From Piper betle (taxonomy: Eukaryota; Streptophyta; Magnoliopsida; Piperales; Piperaceae): 64,000 nucleotides of DNA. Shown piece after piece: positions 1 through 11,800 of the stretch (the stretch's first letter is position 1; every line of letters starts with the position of its first letter). A program made the position numbers and the translations under genes. Under the pieces are notes generated by a model. The model did not search any database. It was not told where the DNA came from and saw only the letters and a list, made by a program, of their open reading frames with translations. The stretch lies in assembly GCA_033002965.1 (NCBI GenBank), contig JAURVB010003409.1, positions 124,001 to 188,000 of the forward strand, in the 5' to 3' direction.

Positions 1-1332
1 TATTATTTTATCTATTTATTCACGAGTTTTATTATGTACTTAATAATTATTTATTTATCGATTATCATGTCTCGTTTTGCGTATCGGGTATTTAGTTATG
101 GATCTGTTTAACAATGTCCCTTGTTGTGATGTTATTATTGATGTGAGCACACACCACGACAATGTATTATATAAAGTTATCCATCTTTTACTTATCAGTG
201 GATTCCAATGTAGGTTCCGGAGTCTAATCTCGTCATAGAGATGTCAATACACTTAAAGCTTAGACCACAGGTCCATTAGGATTCTTCTCCGATTCATCAT
301 TTATTCTATTGTGGATTTCATTTTCAGATCGTAGAATGTGTTAAGTAGTTGTTTTATTGAACCTCACTTAACACAGGCCATCTTAACACATTTTATTTCC
401 GTGATTACTAACCCTTAAAGATGAAATCTCTCGTATTGTTTTCGAACTTAGCCCAACGTCACGTTCCTTCAGCATACTTATACGATTCTCTTCCCAACCT
501 TATATAGAGTTTTTATCAAGTTTTCAGTGAGACGAGAGTTAGTAAATTTGACCTCGTGTATACTATAAGTGGGCTTATACCCAGGTCGCAACTGGCTTTA
601 GATTAGTGAGAAAACTACTTCATTCCCGAAAGATCCTAACATCTATATATCTTGATCTTCCTCACACCCGGAGAGGCGTGAAGTAGAAGGGTACTGTTGT
701 ATACATCACATATCTAAACTTGTAGCATTAGAGGATACTAAAGGCAACTGTTTAAGAGTATTCGGTCTTTGTACTCCGGGACAAGAGTTATATGGATGTA
801 TGGAGAGGGCTTATGATATGTGTTATTTCTCGAGAGTAGGACTACTTATTGCCAAGAGTGGCATAGCAATAATACAATTTAGGTCGAGTCTACAGCTTGA
901 TGGCTCCTCAATAGATGCCCTTGAGTGTTTCCATGGAGATTATATACAGTTTGTCTTTCCTCGTGGAAATTAGTTTCCACTTGCTAGTTTCTATTAATTA
1001 TTTTCTTGATGATTGGCATTCATTACTGACGTTTTTCATATTATATATATATATAGATCTTGTGCTCTTGTGTGTTGGGTCGGCTTTAGGGGAAAAGACA
1101 GATAAATACTACACGCACTTATGCTCAACAGACTGTTGTTTTCTTTCGTGGTTTTATCTATGCTTAATGCGTTTTCATATATAATTCGTAGTATGTTTTA
1201 TTCTCGAAGCGCCAAGAGGGTTGTTTCGATCCGTTTATCATTCAAGTCTTACAGATTAATTGATTTAAATATAGCTTGACTTAATTGTAATAGTTTTGAT
1301 TTTGTTCTTAGGTGAACAGGAATGAGAGTGTT

Positions 1333-1335
<3 letters not shown>
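1..1335 (+). repeat. Degenerate 3' part of a gypsy-type LTR, cut by the window edge
   Basis: From about position 200 to 1335 this is recognisably the same sequence as the 3' half of the complete LTR at 20604-23572, but heavily mutated. Shared landmarks occur in the same order: the stretch reading TGTAGGT(T)CCGGAG, the paired blocks around 'cctcacttaa' and 'aacccttaaagatgaaatc', 'gtgagacgagag', 'cctcacacccggag', 'ggcaactg', 'ggagagggctta' and 'tggctcctcaatagatgccctt', ending in 'gagtgttaca' at 1335. The first 200 bases are AT-rich and match only loosely. The left end lies outside the window, so no target duplication can be checked. Divergence is visibly much higher than between the other two copies, so this is an older insertion. 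Confidence 0.75.

Positions 1336-1338
<3 letters not shown>

Positions 1339-1378
<40 letters not shown>
1339..1378. repeat. (AT)n microsatellite
   Basis: About 40 bases of uninterrupted AT dinucleotide directly after the LTR end. Confidence 0.95.
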
Positions 1379-1380
<2 letters not shown>

Positions 1381-1442
1381 CCCTCAATTAGGCTTAGAAT
1401 TACCGGTCAAGCTGAGCCCGAGCTTGCCTAAAAAGTTTTTTT

Positions 1443-2164
1443 AGGGAAAATATCATAGATGTCAAAATTTCAAAATTTTCTTTCAAAAATAACCAATTTT
1501 TCAAATTTGTATCACACACAACCATTTTTAAAACTTTCATATCCATCGTGACCAAATCTCATTATTTTTTATTCAATGACCAAAATACCCATAAAATTCT
1601 CATTTTTATTCAAAATAACGATGGCAACAAATAGAAGTTATAATCTATACTTATTTTATACATCAAAATAAAAAGATTGGTAATGATGAATATATTCTAA
1701 ATTTATATTATTTTTAAGTTATAGTTCAAAATTTAGAATTTTTTATTTTGCTTGAAATTTAATCAATAAAAATTCCAAAAAATAAAAATAATATATATAT
1801 ATAGGGTGTTATAAATTTTAATTTGAACTTATTATACTTTATTAGAAATTAAAATTTTTGTTTAAACTAATGTATTTTAAGTTTGAAGATTTTTTTAAAA
1901 AAATGTAAATATCAAATGTAAGAAAAAAATATGATTAATAAAATTTAAAGTCAAATTAAGAGTTATTTATGTCAGTAAAATAAAAATTTATGAATCAAAT
2001 ATATTTAAAACATAAAAATTGGTTATACGTGAAATAAGAATAGGAGAACTCGCTACATGTGAAATAGAAATACTAGAGATGTGGTTATATCCGATAGAAG
2101 TTTAAATTTTGGTTATTTGTAATATAAAAATTTAAAACATGGTTATTTATATGATATTTGCCCT
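1443..2164. mobile_element. Non-autonomous TIR element (MITE-like), AT-rich
   Basis: The left end reads AGGGAAAATATCATA (1443-1457). The right end (2150-2164) is its reverse complement with one mismatch in 15. Just inside each terminus there are also inverted stretches containing 'aaataacca'. The interior is very AT-rich and has no coding potential. I could not find a clean target duplication: the left flank is a T run and the right flank begins TTCTTTATTT. The superfamily is therefore unassigned, with Mutator-like possible from length and TIR style. Confidence 0.55.
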
Positions 2165-2716
2165 TTCTTTATTTATTTATAACCCAATACGGGCGAACCG
2201 GGCGGTTCATTTAGACCGCTAATAGTCTATAATACCCAACCCCCGACCCACAAACCCGCTACGGCCACCGCCGACGACCTCGCCGGCCGTCGCCGCCATG
2301 TCCTAGGTCTTGTCATATGATTGAATTTCTTTATCTTCATAGTTTTACATGTTCATTTTCAAAGATTAGTGCTTTTCCCTTTCACAGTGTTAATTTTGCT
2401 GAGCATGTGAGTCTGCTGTTCCCTCTGATTCATGATTAGTATAGCAATCTAGTTTACTTAATCTGGTTGCTCTTGTTATTTCCAATATGTTCCAATTGAT
2501 TGGTTTGTTTGTGCACTAGTTGTGGGAATGCTTCATTGTGACATATAGCATGTGGTTTTTGGAGGTGGGAAAATGGTGATGTTTTGGTTGGTTATTTGCT
2601 GGGAGAGGTTATTTTGTGCTCAACGTTACTTTCACTTATAATGCCTGCCCCTACTGCATGGCAAATGTGGTGTCTGGTCTGAGTGGGAGGGAATTTGTGC
2701 TGACCAATGTGAATTC
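2165..2716. other. Upstream region of the PPR gene
   Basis: No gene is seen. A short GC-rich stretch (about 2200-2305, rich in CCG) stands out from the AT-rich flank and looks like a plant transcription-start or 5'UTR region. An 'AG|GTCTTG' at about 2303 could be a 5'UTR splice donor. The rest is T-rich intron-like sequence. Confidence 0.35.
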
Positions 2717-2836
2717 ATGGCACCGAATCCCTCATACGTTTTTTCTTCTATGCCTGCTTGCCACGTATTAACCTTACCGCTGCCCCGTGTATCTTTCCAG
2801 ATTCCATTCAAGTCTGCCGGCGGGAAGCGGGACGAG
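2717..2836 (+). other. Candidate first coding exon of the PPR gene (targeting peptide)
   Basis: An ATG at 2717 opens 40 codons ending at GAG|GTGAAC (donor 2837). A strong polypyrimidine acceptor, CTTCCCTGTAG, ends at 2945. From 2946 the frame is open into the large PPR frame without a stop, and the exon length (120 nt) is an exact multiple of three. The encoded peptide is Ser/Pro-rich with Arg and Lys and almost no acidic residues until its end, as expected for an organelle transit peptide. By contrast the N-terminus starting at 3018 is acidic. The splice model is inferred from consensus and phase only. Confidence 0.5.
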
Positions 2837-3017
2837 GTGAACTTTGTGACTCCCCTCCCTCTAGCTTTGCTTATCGGTTATCGTGAAATTTTGCGGTTTA
2901 AATGCTTGACTGTAGCTGCTATTTTCTGTTTGGACTTCCCTGTAGCTTATTAAGTGGCAGTGGAGAGTACCAAAATGTGTCTGTGTCAGCCAGTCTACCA
3001 ATGCTGCTGCTGCTTGT

Positions 3018-6000
3018 ATGGTGCTTGATGAGTTTTCGGAGGATGAGAGAGCAGAGAGTGTGGGTGAAAAGGGGATTCAGAAAGATGGTTTCCAAGTTCT
3101 CCTTGCAATGGAGGACCGAGGTCTGCGTGCAGATATGACTACATATCTATTGCTGTTAGATTGGTGCCAGAAATCATACTCCCTGAGTAATGCTAAGAGG
3201 ATACATTGTAGGATTCTCAAGTCTGGTTTTGCTGCAGATGATATTTTGGAACTCAAACTTGTGCAAGTGTATGCATGCCTTGGAGATGTGGAGGATGCAA
3301 TCTTGATATCTGATAATATGTCCCAGAGAAGTTTGGCCTCTTGGAATTTAATCATGAATGCGCTGATGGTGGAAAAGAAGAGCTGGGGAGTTTTGGAGTG
3401 CCTCTCGATGATGGTAGAAGAGGGACTAATGCCTGACGGGCGTACCTTTTCATGTGCTCTGAGGGCTTGTCGTACTTCAGTTATTCCTCTTGATTACGTA
3501 AAACAAATTCATTCTAAGATTATTAGAAATGGACTTTCTTGTAACTCAGATGTTGCTAATCATTTGATTGGTTTGTATGCAAAAAGTAGCGCAATAGGTT
3601 CAGCTTGGCTGGTCTTCAGGGATATACATTCTAAGGATAGTGTTTCATGGGTAGCTATGATATCCGGGTTTTCTCTTAATGGGTGTGAGGAAGATGCCAT
3701 TCGTCTCTTTCTCCAAATGAAGAGATCAGGGAGTATACCCACGCCGTATCTGTACTCCAGCGTGCTAAGTTCGTGTACAAAATCAGAAGATTTTGACCTA
3801 GGATTACAGCTGCATGCTCAAGCTCTGAAATGGGGATACTTATCAGAAACACACGTGGGAAATGCTCTCATATCTCTCTATTGCCGTTGTGAAAGTTGGA
3901 GCTCCGCTGAACAGGTTTTCCACGACATGCCTCACCATGATGGGGTAACATATAATTCTTTGATATCTGGTCGTCTTTATTGTGGAAATAGCGAGGCAGC
4001 TCTTCATATTTTTCGAATCATGCAAACTTCAGGTTTTAAGCCCGACTCAGTAACAATTGCCAGTCTCATAAGTGTGAGTGCGTCTCTCGGAGCTTTAGAA
4101 AAAGGTGCCCAATTGCATTCTTATGTCATAAAATCAGGTGTATCTAGTGATATTATAGTTGAGGGGTCTCTTCTTGATCTTTATGTGAAGTGTTCTGATA
4201 TTGAAATGGCCAACAAGATGTTTCATACCACCTGCAAAGAAAATATAGTTCTATGGAATGTGATGCTTGTTGCATATGGGCAAATAGGACACCTTAGAAA
4301 ATCATCCGATTTATTTTGCCAAATGCAGCTTAGGGGCCTGAAACCCAATCAATACACTTATCCAAGCATTTTAAGAACCTGTACTTTACTGGGAGCTGTA
4401 GATCTTGGGAAGCAGATTCACACCCTAATCGTAAAAGATGGATTTGAACTCAATGCCTATGTGTCCAGTGTATTGATAGATATGTATGCTAAATGTGGAG
4501 AACTTAAGCTAGCTAGGGGCATTCTAGATAGGATGACTACGAATGATCTAGTTTCTTGGACAGCAATGATTGCTGGGTATGCACAACATGAATTATTCAT
4601 TGACGCGCTTAAACTTTTTGAAGATATGCTCATCTGTGGGATTATATCCGATAACATTGGATTCTCTAGTGCCCTAAGTGCGTGCGCTGGTATTCAAGCC
4701 CTATGTCAAGGTAAGCAGATTCATGCTCAAGCTCATGTTTTGGGGTACTCAGAAGATCTTTCCGTCAGAAATTCTTTGGTCAGTCTATATGCAAGATGTG
4801 GGAAAATACAAGAAGCTTATAGGGTGTTTGAGGGAATGAAGGACAAAGATGTGGTGTCGTGGAACAGTATAATTGCAGGTTTTGCTCAAAGTGGTCATTG
4901 TGAAGAAGCATTAAGTGTATACAGTAAGATGAATAAAGAAGCTATGGAAGCTAATCTCTTCACTTTCACCCCTGCTATAAGTGCTGCTGCTAATTTAACT
5001 GATATAAAGCAAGGAGCTCAGATTCATGGAAAAATGATAAAAACAGGCAACAACGTAGAAGTGGAGGCAGGAAATGCTCTAGTTACTCTATATGCTAAAT
5101 GTGGATCCCTTGAGGATGCAAAAGCTGTCTTCCGTGTAATGCCAGAAAAGAATGAGGTTTCATGGAATGCCATGATCACTGGCTATTCACAGCATGGCCT
5201 GGGCAGGGAAGCTCTTAAACTATTTGAGGAGATGATAGAAGATGGTTGCATGCCAAACCATGTTACCTTTGTAGGAGTGCTATCAGCTTGTAGCCATGTA
5301 GGTTTAGTTAAAGAGGGGCTAAACTATTTTAACTCTATGAGTGAAAAATATTATGTGCATCGCAAACTAGAACACTATGCTTGCATTGTGGATATGTTGG
5401 GACGATCAGGCCGTTTGGATGATGCAAAAGCATTAATAGAAAAAATGCCAATGAATCCTGATGCTATGGTTTGGAGAACCCTTCTAGGCGCTTGTAGGGT
5501 TCATAAAAATATGGAGATTGGAGAGTTTGCTGCAAAGAATATTCTTCAGCTGGAGCCACAAGACACGGCAACATATGTACTACTCTCCAATATCTATGCA
5601 ATTGCAAGAAAATGGGATTTACGAGATCAAATACGAGAATTGATGAAAGACAGAGGATTGAAGAAAGAACCAGGCCAGAGCTGGATCCACGTTAAGAGCT
5701 CAGTTCATGCATTTTTTGTGGGAGACCGTTTGCATCCTTTGGCTCATAAAATTTATCAATATCTGGAAGAATTGAATTTGGGAGTAGCTGATATTGGGTA
5801 TATACAAGATTATGACTCTCTTCTGCATGACATTGAGCAAGAGCAGAAAGATCCTTCTATATTTATTCATAGCGAGAAACTAGCTGTGACTTTTGGACTC
5901 ATCACACTCTCTCCAGATCTGCCTATAAGAGTAATCAAGAATCTTCGGATCTGTAATGATTGTCATGCTTGGATGAAATTTGTATCGAGATTTACGAAAC

Positions 6001-6077
6001 GGCAGATTGTAATTCGGGATGTTTATCGATTTCATCATTTTGCTGATGGTATTTGTTCTTGTGGAGATTATTGGTAA
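3018..6077 (+). CDS. Pentatricopeptide repeat protein, PLS class with E/E+ and DYW domains
   Basis: An organelle RNA-binding protein of the C-to-U editing factor class. The uninterrupted frame gives 1019 residues, or 1083 if the upstream exon at 2717-2836 is used. Long, short and standard PPR motifs tile residues from about 40 to 890, seen as repeated 'VSWNAMI.GY.Q.G...EAL.LF..M' and 'NALV.LYAKCG....A..VF' units. They are followed by the E motif region ('KEPGQSWI'), then a DYW deaminase-like domain with HSEKLA (the H.E catalytic pair), CNDCH and the second cysteine pair, ending exactly in GDYW. The order and wording of the repeats closely match Arabidopsis At4g13650 as I remember it (about 1060 residues), so it is probably the orthologue. 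Target RNA sites cannot be read from the sequence. No frameshift is seen. The downstream neighbour is convergent. Confidence 0.95.
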   Translation: MVLDEFSEDERAESVGEKGIQKDGFQVLLAMEDRGLRADMTTYLLLLDWCQKSYSLSNAKRIHCRILKSGFAADDILELKLVQVYACLGDVEDAILISDNMSQRSLASWNLIMNALMVEKKSWGVLECLSMMVEEGLMPDGRTFSCALRACRTSVIPLDYVKQIHSKIIRNGLSCNSDVANHLIGLYAKSSAIGSAWLVFRDIHSKDSVSWVAMISGFSLNGCEEDAIRLFLQMKRSGSIPTPYLYSSVLSSCTKSEDFDLGLQLHAQALKWGYLSETHVGNALISLYCRCESWSSAEQVFHDMPHHDGVTYNSLISGRLYCGNSEAALHIFRIMQTSGFKPDSVTIASLISVSASLGALEKGAQLHSYVIKSGVSSDIIVEGSLLDLYVKCSDIEMANKMFHTTCKENIVLWNVMLVAYGQIGHLRKSSDLFCQMQLRGLKPNQYTYPSILRTCTLLGAVDLGKQIHTLIVKDGFELNAYVSSVLIDMYAKCGELKLARGILDRMTTNDLVSWTAMIAGYAQHELFIDALKLFEDMLICGIISDNIGFSSALSACAGIQALCQGKQIHAQAHVLGYSEDLSVRNSLVSLYARCGKIQEAYRVFEGMKDKDVVSWNSIIAGFAQSGHCEEALSVYSKMNKEAMEANLFTFTPAISAAANLTDIKQGAQIHGKMIKTGNNVEVEAGNALVTLYAKCGSLEDAKAVFRVMPEKNEVSWNAMITGYSQHGLGREALKLFEEMIEDGCMPNHVTFVGVLSACSHVGLVKEGLNYFNSMSEKYYVHRKLEHYACIVDMLGRSGRLDDAKALIEKMPMNPDAMVWRTLLGACRVHKNMEIGEFAAKNILQLEPQDTATYVLLSNIYAIARKWDLRDQIRELMKDRGLKKEPGQSWIHVKSSVHAFFVGDRLHPLAHKIYQYLEELNLGVADIGYIQDYDSLLHDIEQEQKDPSIFIHSEKLAVTFGLITLSPDLPIRVIKNLRICNDCHAWMKFVSRFTKRQIVIRDVYRFHHFADGICSCGDYW

Positions 6078-8817
6078 AGTGCATGTCAGAAACCGATTCA
6101 AGGCAAGTACTTATGATAATATTCTTGACAAACGTTATTGCTATCCACTTATTACTTAAATTGTTTTTAGCTTATAATGAGTTACATTGCTTCAAGAGCC
6201 TCGTGTGGCAAATTATGATGTTTGATGAACGTTTGGTTCTACCAGTTATTTCCTTGAGTAGCTCACAACCATAACTGTTATCAAGTTTCATGCTTTTTGT
6301 CCCTGCTTTTCGATGAATTTTGGTATTTTTTTTAGATTTTTTCCACAATACTTCAAAGTTCAAAACATGACTCTTGTTACCTATGAAAACTTACATATGG
6401 AGGAATTTTTTCTTTGAAAATTTGATGAAAACCACATCTGATGTAATTGTATGGATGATTTTTGCCCATCTAGTAGCTTCTAGATAAGATTGTCAACTCT
6501 TTATTATGAATCTTCAAGCAAACTCCAATCAAAACATATGAACGGCATGTGTTTGTTTTCTGAAAATTTTCGATGAGCACATGAAAGTCAAGATAGTTGT
6601 TTTGCCAGATAAAAGAATGTCACACCTTCAATATGTGACTCTTTTCTCCCCATATTTTGTGAATAAGACTCACAACCCTTCGAGCATATTGGTCAGCTTA
6701 CATGTGCAGTTGTTCCTGACTTGCATTGTGTACGTGACATATAAAGAGGGATGGGAGAGCTATATTGGTGGATTAATAGATGGATTAGGAGGTAAAGTTC
6801 TTATTGACATAATTGTAGCTGAATTAAGTTCTATTTTTTTGGCGTCTGTGATATCATGGGCTTCATGGGAACAATGCCCTAGTCGAGTGGACCATGTCAT
6901 CAGCTGGTAAATGATTATCAGAAAGCTTCTGGGCTTGTGATTGACTGATACCAATTTTGTTTGACCTTGTTACTTTCTATACTTGGTCTTAAGAATATAC
7001 AGGACAATTACATTTTTACCGTTCATAATCTAGCTCATGACATTGAACCCTTCTATTTGATGCAATTATTATTGCTGTGTTGTCTAAAGAGTTTATTTGG
7101 GTCCAGAAATAATCGATCTCAGGATTTCTCTTTGACATTGGGTTTTAGGTGGAGATTGCCTTTGCCGGTGATGGCATTCCAATTTGCATAGGTTGGAGCA
7201 TGCTGGTCTTTGACTCCCCAGACTCCCTGCACTGAACTTCTTCCTCATTGATCACATAGTGAAGGTTGCTTTCATTTTCTTCTCACCCTCCTTTTTTTAG
7301 GAGTTGAAGATATATTTATTTGATGTCAATTTTATCCTGTGATTGGTTGATTGGTTCCCGCTCATAATTTTTGGGAACCAGGTAGAATGTATATTTATCA
7401 AATTTGAATAACCTTGCAAGAACTTTCAAATATTTAGAATGATAGGTGGTCCTGTTTATTACTTTGAAGTTTAGCATTCTTGCCTTGTGTAGCATTCCAG
7501 GACACAGGACGTAAATTGCAAATTTATAACGGCCTTTTAATTGAGGCAGTTGAAGAAATTCAGTGAAATATAAAGGTTAGTACAAGCTCATAATGCTCCT
7601 GATGAGTCTTGATATCGAGTACCATTTCGTTAACTACGTTTCTTTTCTTACGAAGATTAATTTTAAAATACTTTTCTTAGACCCCCTTTGAAAAAGCCTT
7701 CTTTTGTCAATGTCATTGCCCTAATAGCTTCAGCTCTTGCAGGGGATACCTTTTATGAAGGTTTGTCCTAGTTACAAGCCATAGCTTCTTATGGTTGCAA
7801 ATGGAGGGCATTTTTGATGGCCTTCTCTGGAGGGGGAGGGAAACCATATTACCCATCTAGAAGTAAACGGGTTCTATAGTCGAGTAAGACATCATAGTCG
7901 ATGCTTCTGCACCAGTTCATGTTTCTGCTTGCGTAAAAATGCTCTTGGCTGAGCGTGAACAGTATCATGTAATTGCGCAATAATTTTGGTCCTTGTTATA
8001 TTCCTATAATAATTTGGACCTCATATTCTATTGATCATGGTAATAATGTTTTCATCAAAACAGGAAGCATTCTTTCAACAAGAAGAAAGGCTACCTAAAC
8101 AAAAAAGAAAAAAGAGAGCATAAAACAAAACAACAATCTGTGAAAAAAAACATACAACGAAACAAGGACTGTCAAATGGAAGGTGATTTAAGACCCAGTT
8201 GATGATGTTGGAAACGCAGAAACATTTCCTTCATGAAAACCAGGATCACCAATGTTGAAGCGATTTATAGGTTTAGGAATACTTCCCTCGCATCATCATT
8301 GAAAGTTCTGATTGTCTTTTCACAAAAATAAGAAGAAGCATTCTAGCAATCCTGTAGTCGGTCTCTGTTCTGAGGTTAGGGCTGCTGCCCCTTACATTTC
8401 CGTGTTGAGAAAAAGAAAGCAAATCCCATAATAAAGATCTTTTATTTTGTTCTTATTGCTTCTATAGACAAAACTCCATCACCTCAGTGCTTCTATAGAG
8501 TGTGCCCCTTTGCTAGCTTCAAGCCTTGCACTGGTCACCTCCACTTATTCAGGCTTAGTGTTCGACAAAGCAAATTGTCCAAACAATCTAATATTTATCT
8601 GAGCACTTGTGACAGGTGGGAAGGTATCCTTTCAACAATGATAATTATTGTTCACCACAGATCAACTCTAAAAAGAAATTCAAAACATGCATCATTTCTA
8701 TGGCTAGTGAAGAAATGATAAGAAAAAAGTGCAAGCTAAAAAACATAACCTACGTTGCCAATCATCAATTGAACTAACCTCGAATCAGGTGAAGGCTTGG
8801 ACAAGTTGATTGCCATG
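6078..8817. other. Intergenic spacer between convergent PPR and Ca2+-ATPase genes
   Basis: This stretch holds the 3'UTRs of both genes. It contains only short open frames with no family resemblance, such as 6581-6910, and no TIR or LTR signature that I could recognise. T-rich, intron-like segments suggest that one 3'UTR may be spliced. Confidence 0.5.
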
Positions 8818-11800
8818 TTAGGGCTCTTCTGGACCATTGGCAAGCGGCTGATAGTCATCACTATTTCGACATGAAGGCTTTACAACTTCCACAGGTATGA
8901 ACTTCAGCCCTATTGCTATAACCATGCTTATTGATCCAATGACCACACTGAGGACCCACAATTGCCACCTTAAAGGCACAGTGTTGGCAAATGTTCCGAA
9001 AAATTCAACTATAATTACTTGAAATATGATGGTGAAAGACATCACACCAATGAAGATCCAGCTATTGAAGATACCCTTAAGAACATTTATATCTGCCATT
9101 TCACGGCTATTGATTTCATTAAAGACCTACAACGAATGTAATGGAAACCAACAGATATAAATAACCGTTACGACAAAAATTGCCACTATCACAGAAAAAC
9201 GCCCAAGGGAGAGGATATAAAGAGCAACTGACCTGGCAAAAGACAAATGTGTTGAATATGAATGTATTGAGAACTGCCGAGGCATCAGGCCCTTCTAGTT
9301 TGAGGATTCGTTTCCCATCAAACATGAGAATGCCAAGAACAACCAGCTGATAAATACTTTGACCAATAATATTTCGCCACATGATCCTAGTGATGAAACT
9401 AGCCCCCGCGGAACTGGGGGCCTTTTCATTAACTCATCATTTGGTGGTTCAGTAGCCAAAGCCAGTGCGCCTAGAGTATCCATAATCATATTGACCCAAA
9501 GTAGCTGGACCGCAGTAAGAGGTGTAATCCCTGAATTTGAGAGAGAAATTTCAACGTGAACTGACCAAACATACCCAAAAATAAAGGCCAAACAAAATGC
9601 ACTCATAGTTTTTTAACCTGTGATGCAGGCTGAAACAAAGTTAACCATCAAAGCAACTACATTGACTGTCAGTTGAAACTGCACAAACTTTTGAATATTT
9701 CTGTACACTGCACGACCCCACTTAGCTACATTTACAATAGTTGAGAAGTTATCATCCATTATGATTACATCAGCATTCTCTTTTGCAACCTGCACATCAC
9801 AACCATAGAAATAGAAAAGACATTCATAAAGAGAAAACTCGGAATAAGAAACATGTAAGTTGCCACTCCAACAAACATTATTGACTGTTAAAATGATATC
9901 ATTGGCCAAAATATTGCACCACAAGCATATGGACATGCAGATAGAGCACTGAAAATTATCATCCCGAATATTGACGCTTCTAAAATTTTACCTCAATAAT
10001 ATAACACAACCAATTGCAATTAATCTTGCCTTGGGTCAAAATGACCTATATAGGCATTATGATTACTTCCGTAATAATCATGCACCCACTGGTATGAGAA
10101 TTAGATTTCATTTTTCTTGCAGACTTTTCGCTCTTGGAAATGAGATAATATGTTTAACAGTAAAATGCTTTATACATCTAATAGCAATCGCCCCTGTTTC
10201 TTTATTAAATCAGGTTCTTGTAGGTCCATCTCTCATCAAGCTCGATCTCTCACAACTTGATCTTTCTCTTCTTGAGTTAGGGTACATTTGCAGCCACCTA
10301 TCTCAGCCATTTTCACGCCTTCTTAATCTAAAAACCAATTTCTAAAAAGTAAAAATATTAAACTTTAATATTAGCAAGCCAACCTCTGTCCCTGATATTC
10401 CCATTGCAAATCCAATATCTGACTCATGCAAAGCTGGAGCATCATTGGTGCCATCACCAGTTACTGCAACAACCTCCCCAAGCTTCCTCAAACAGCGCAC
10501 AAGTGTATGTTTATCCAAAGGCAAAGATCTGGCCATTACCTAACATGAACATAGAACATTAGAACCATCCTTATACAGAATTCAATAAAATCTTCGTCAA
10601 GGCAATACAAAATATAACACCTGACATTTTGGAACTAATTTCTCCATCTCCTGAGGATTCTTGTCACGGAACTCTGATCCCCCAATTGCTCTATTGTCCT
10701 GTGTCAGAATGCCACATTCCCTTGCTATAGCTTTAGCTGTGTCAATATTGTCACCAGTAACCATTCTCACTGTGATCCCAGCATCCATGCATATTTTGAC
10801 AGCCTCCCTGACACCAAAGCGCGCTGGATCTTTTATACCAAATACAGCCACCAGAATATAGCCATCTTCAGGAATATCATTAATCTCAGAAGACTCACCA
10901 ATATCCTTATAAGCAAGGCAAAGTGTTCTTAATGCTTCACATGCAAATTTATGTATGACATCCATGACCATTTTTACAATGGATAATGGCACTACTTGGC
11001 CGTCTCCGTCGATCATATATACACACTTTTTCACAATAATCTCTGGTGCACCTTTGCAGAAGGCACGAATTTTACCATTGGGCAGGGACACAAGAACAGA
11101 CATTTCTTTCTTCATTGAATTAAATGGTTCAAGCCTTAAGATCTTGCTGTCCCTGCGTGAGGCTTCAAAATCTCCACCACAGTGTAAGGCGAACTCTAGA
11201 AGTGCTGTTTCTGTTGGGGTGCCCAAGATGTTGTGCTTCCCATCTTTTCCTTTAACAACTTCAGAACCAGTGTTTTGAAACAGAGATTGCAAAAGAGTAA
11301 ATGAAGCTTCCTCTGGGATGCCCAAATTCAAAATGCTTTGATCAAACTTGCATTCCTTAATTTCTTCACATATCCAAACTTTGTCAACCACCATATGGTT
11401 CGCAGTCAGAGTTCCTGTTTTGTCCGTGCAAATGCAACTGGCAGAGCCCATGGTCTCACATGCTGAAAGGTGCCTCACGAGTGCCCTCTCCCCCATCAGT
11501 TTCTTCATTGCAAATGCAAGACTGAGAGTTACGGCTAAGGGAAGCCCCTCTGGCACTGCCACAACAATGATTGTCACTGATATTGCAAAATAGTTTAGGA
11601 TTTGGAGGGCATCCTCAGCATTCCATCTCAAGAATTCATCACGCATTGTCTTCCCAACAAGATATCTGCCCAAGAGAACTAAAAATGTCAATACTGCAAA
11701 TGCCAAACCTATCTTTCCAATCACAGTGGCCACACCATTGAGCTTCACTTGTAAAGGGGTCTCCTCTTCACCACCCTCGCTTAAGGTTACCATAAGTCTC

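Noticed and set aside
915..1184. 89-codon frame with hydrophobic residues
   Set aside because: Lies inside the degenerate LTR, is not shared in frame with the better LTR copies, and resembles no family.
6581..6910. 109-codon frame downstream of the PPR gene
   Set aside because: No recognisable domain, and it is placed in likely 3'UTR or spacer.
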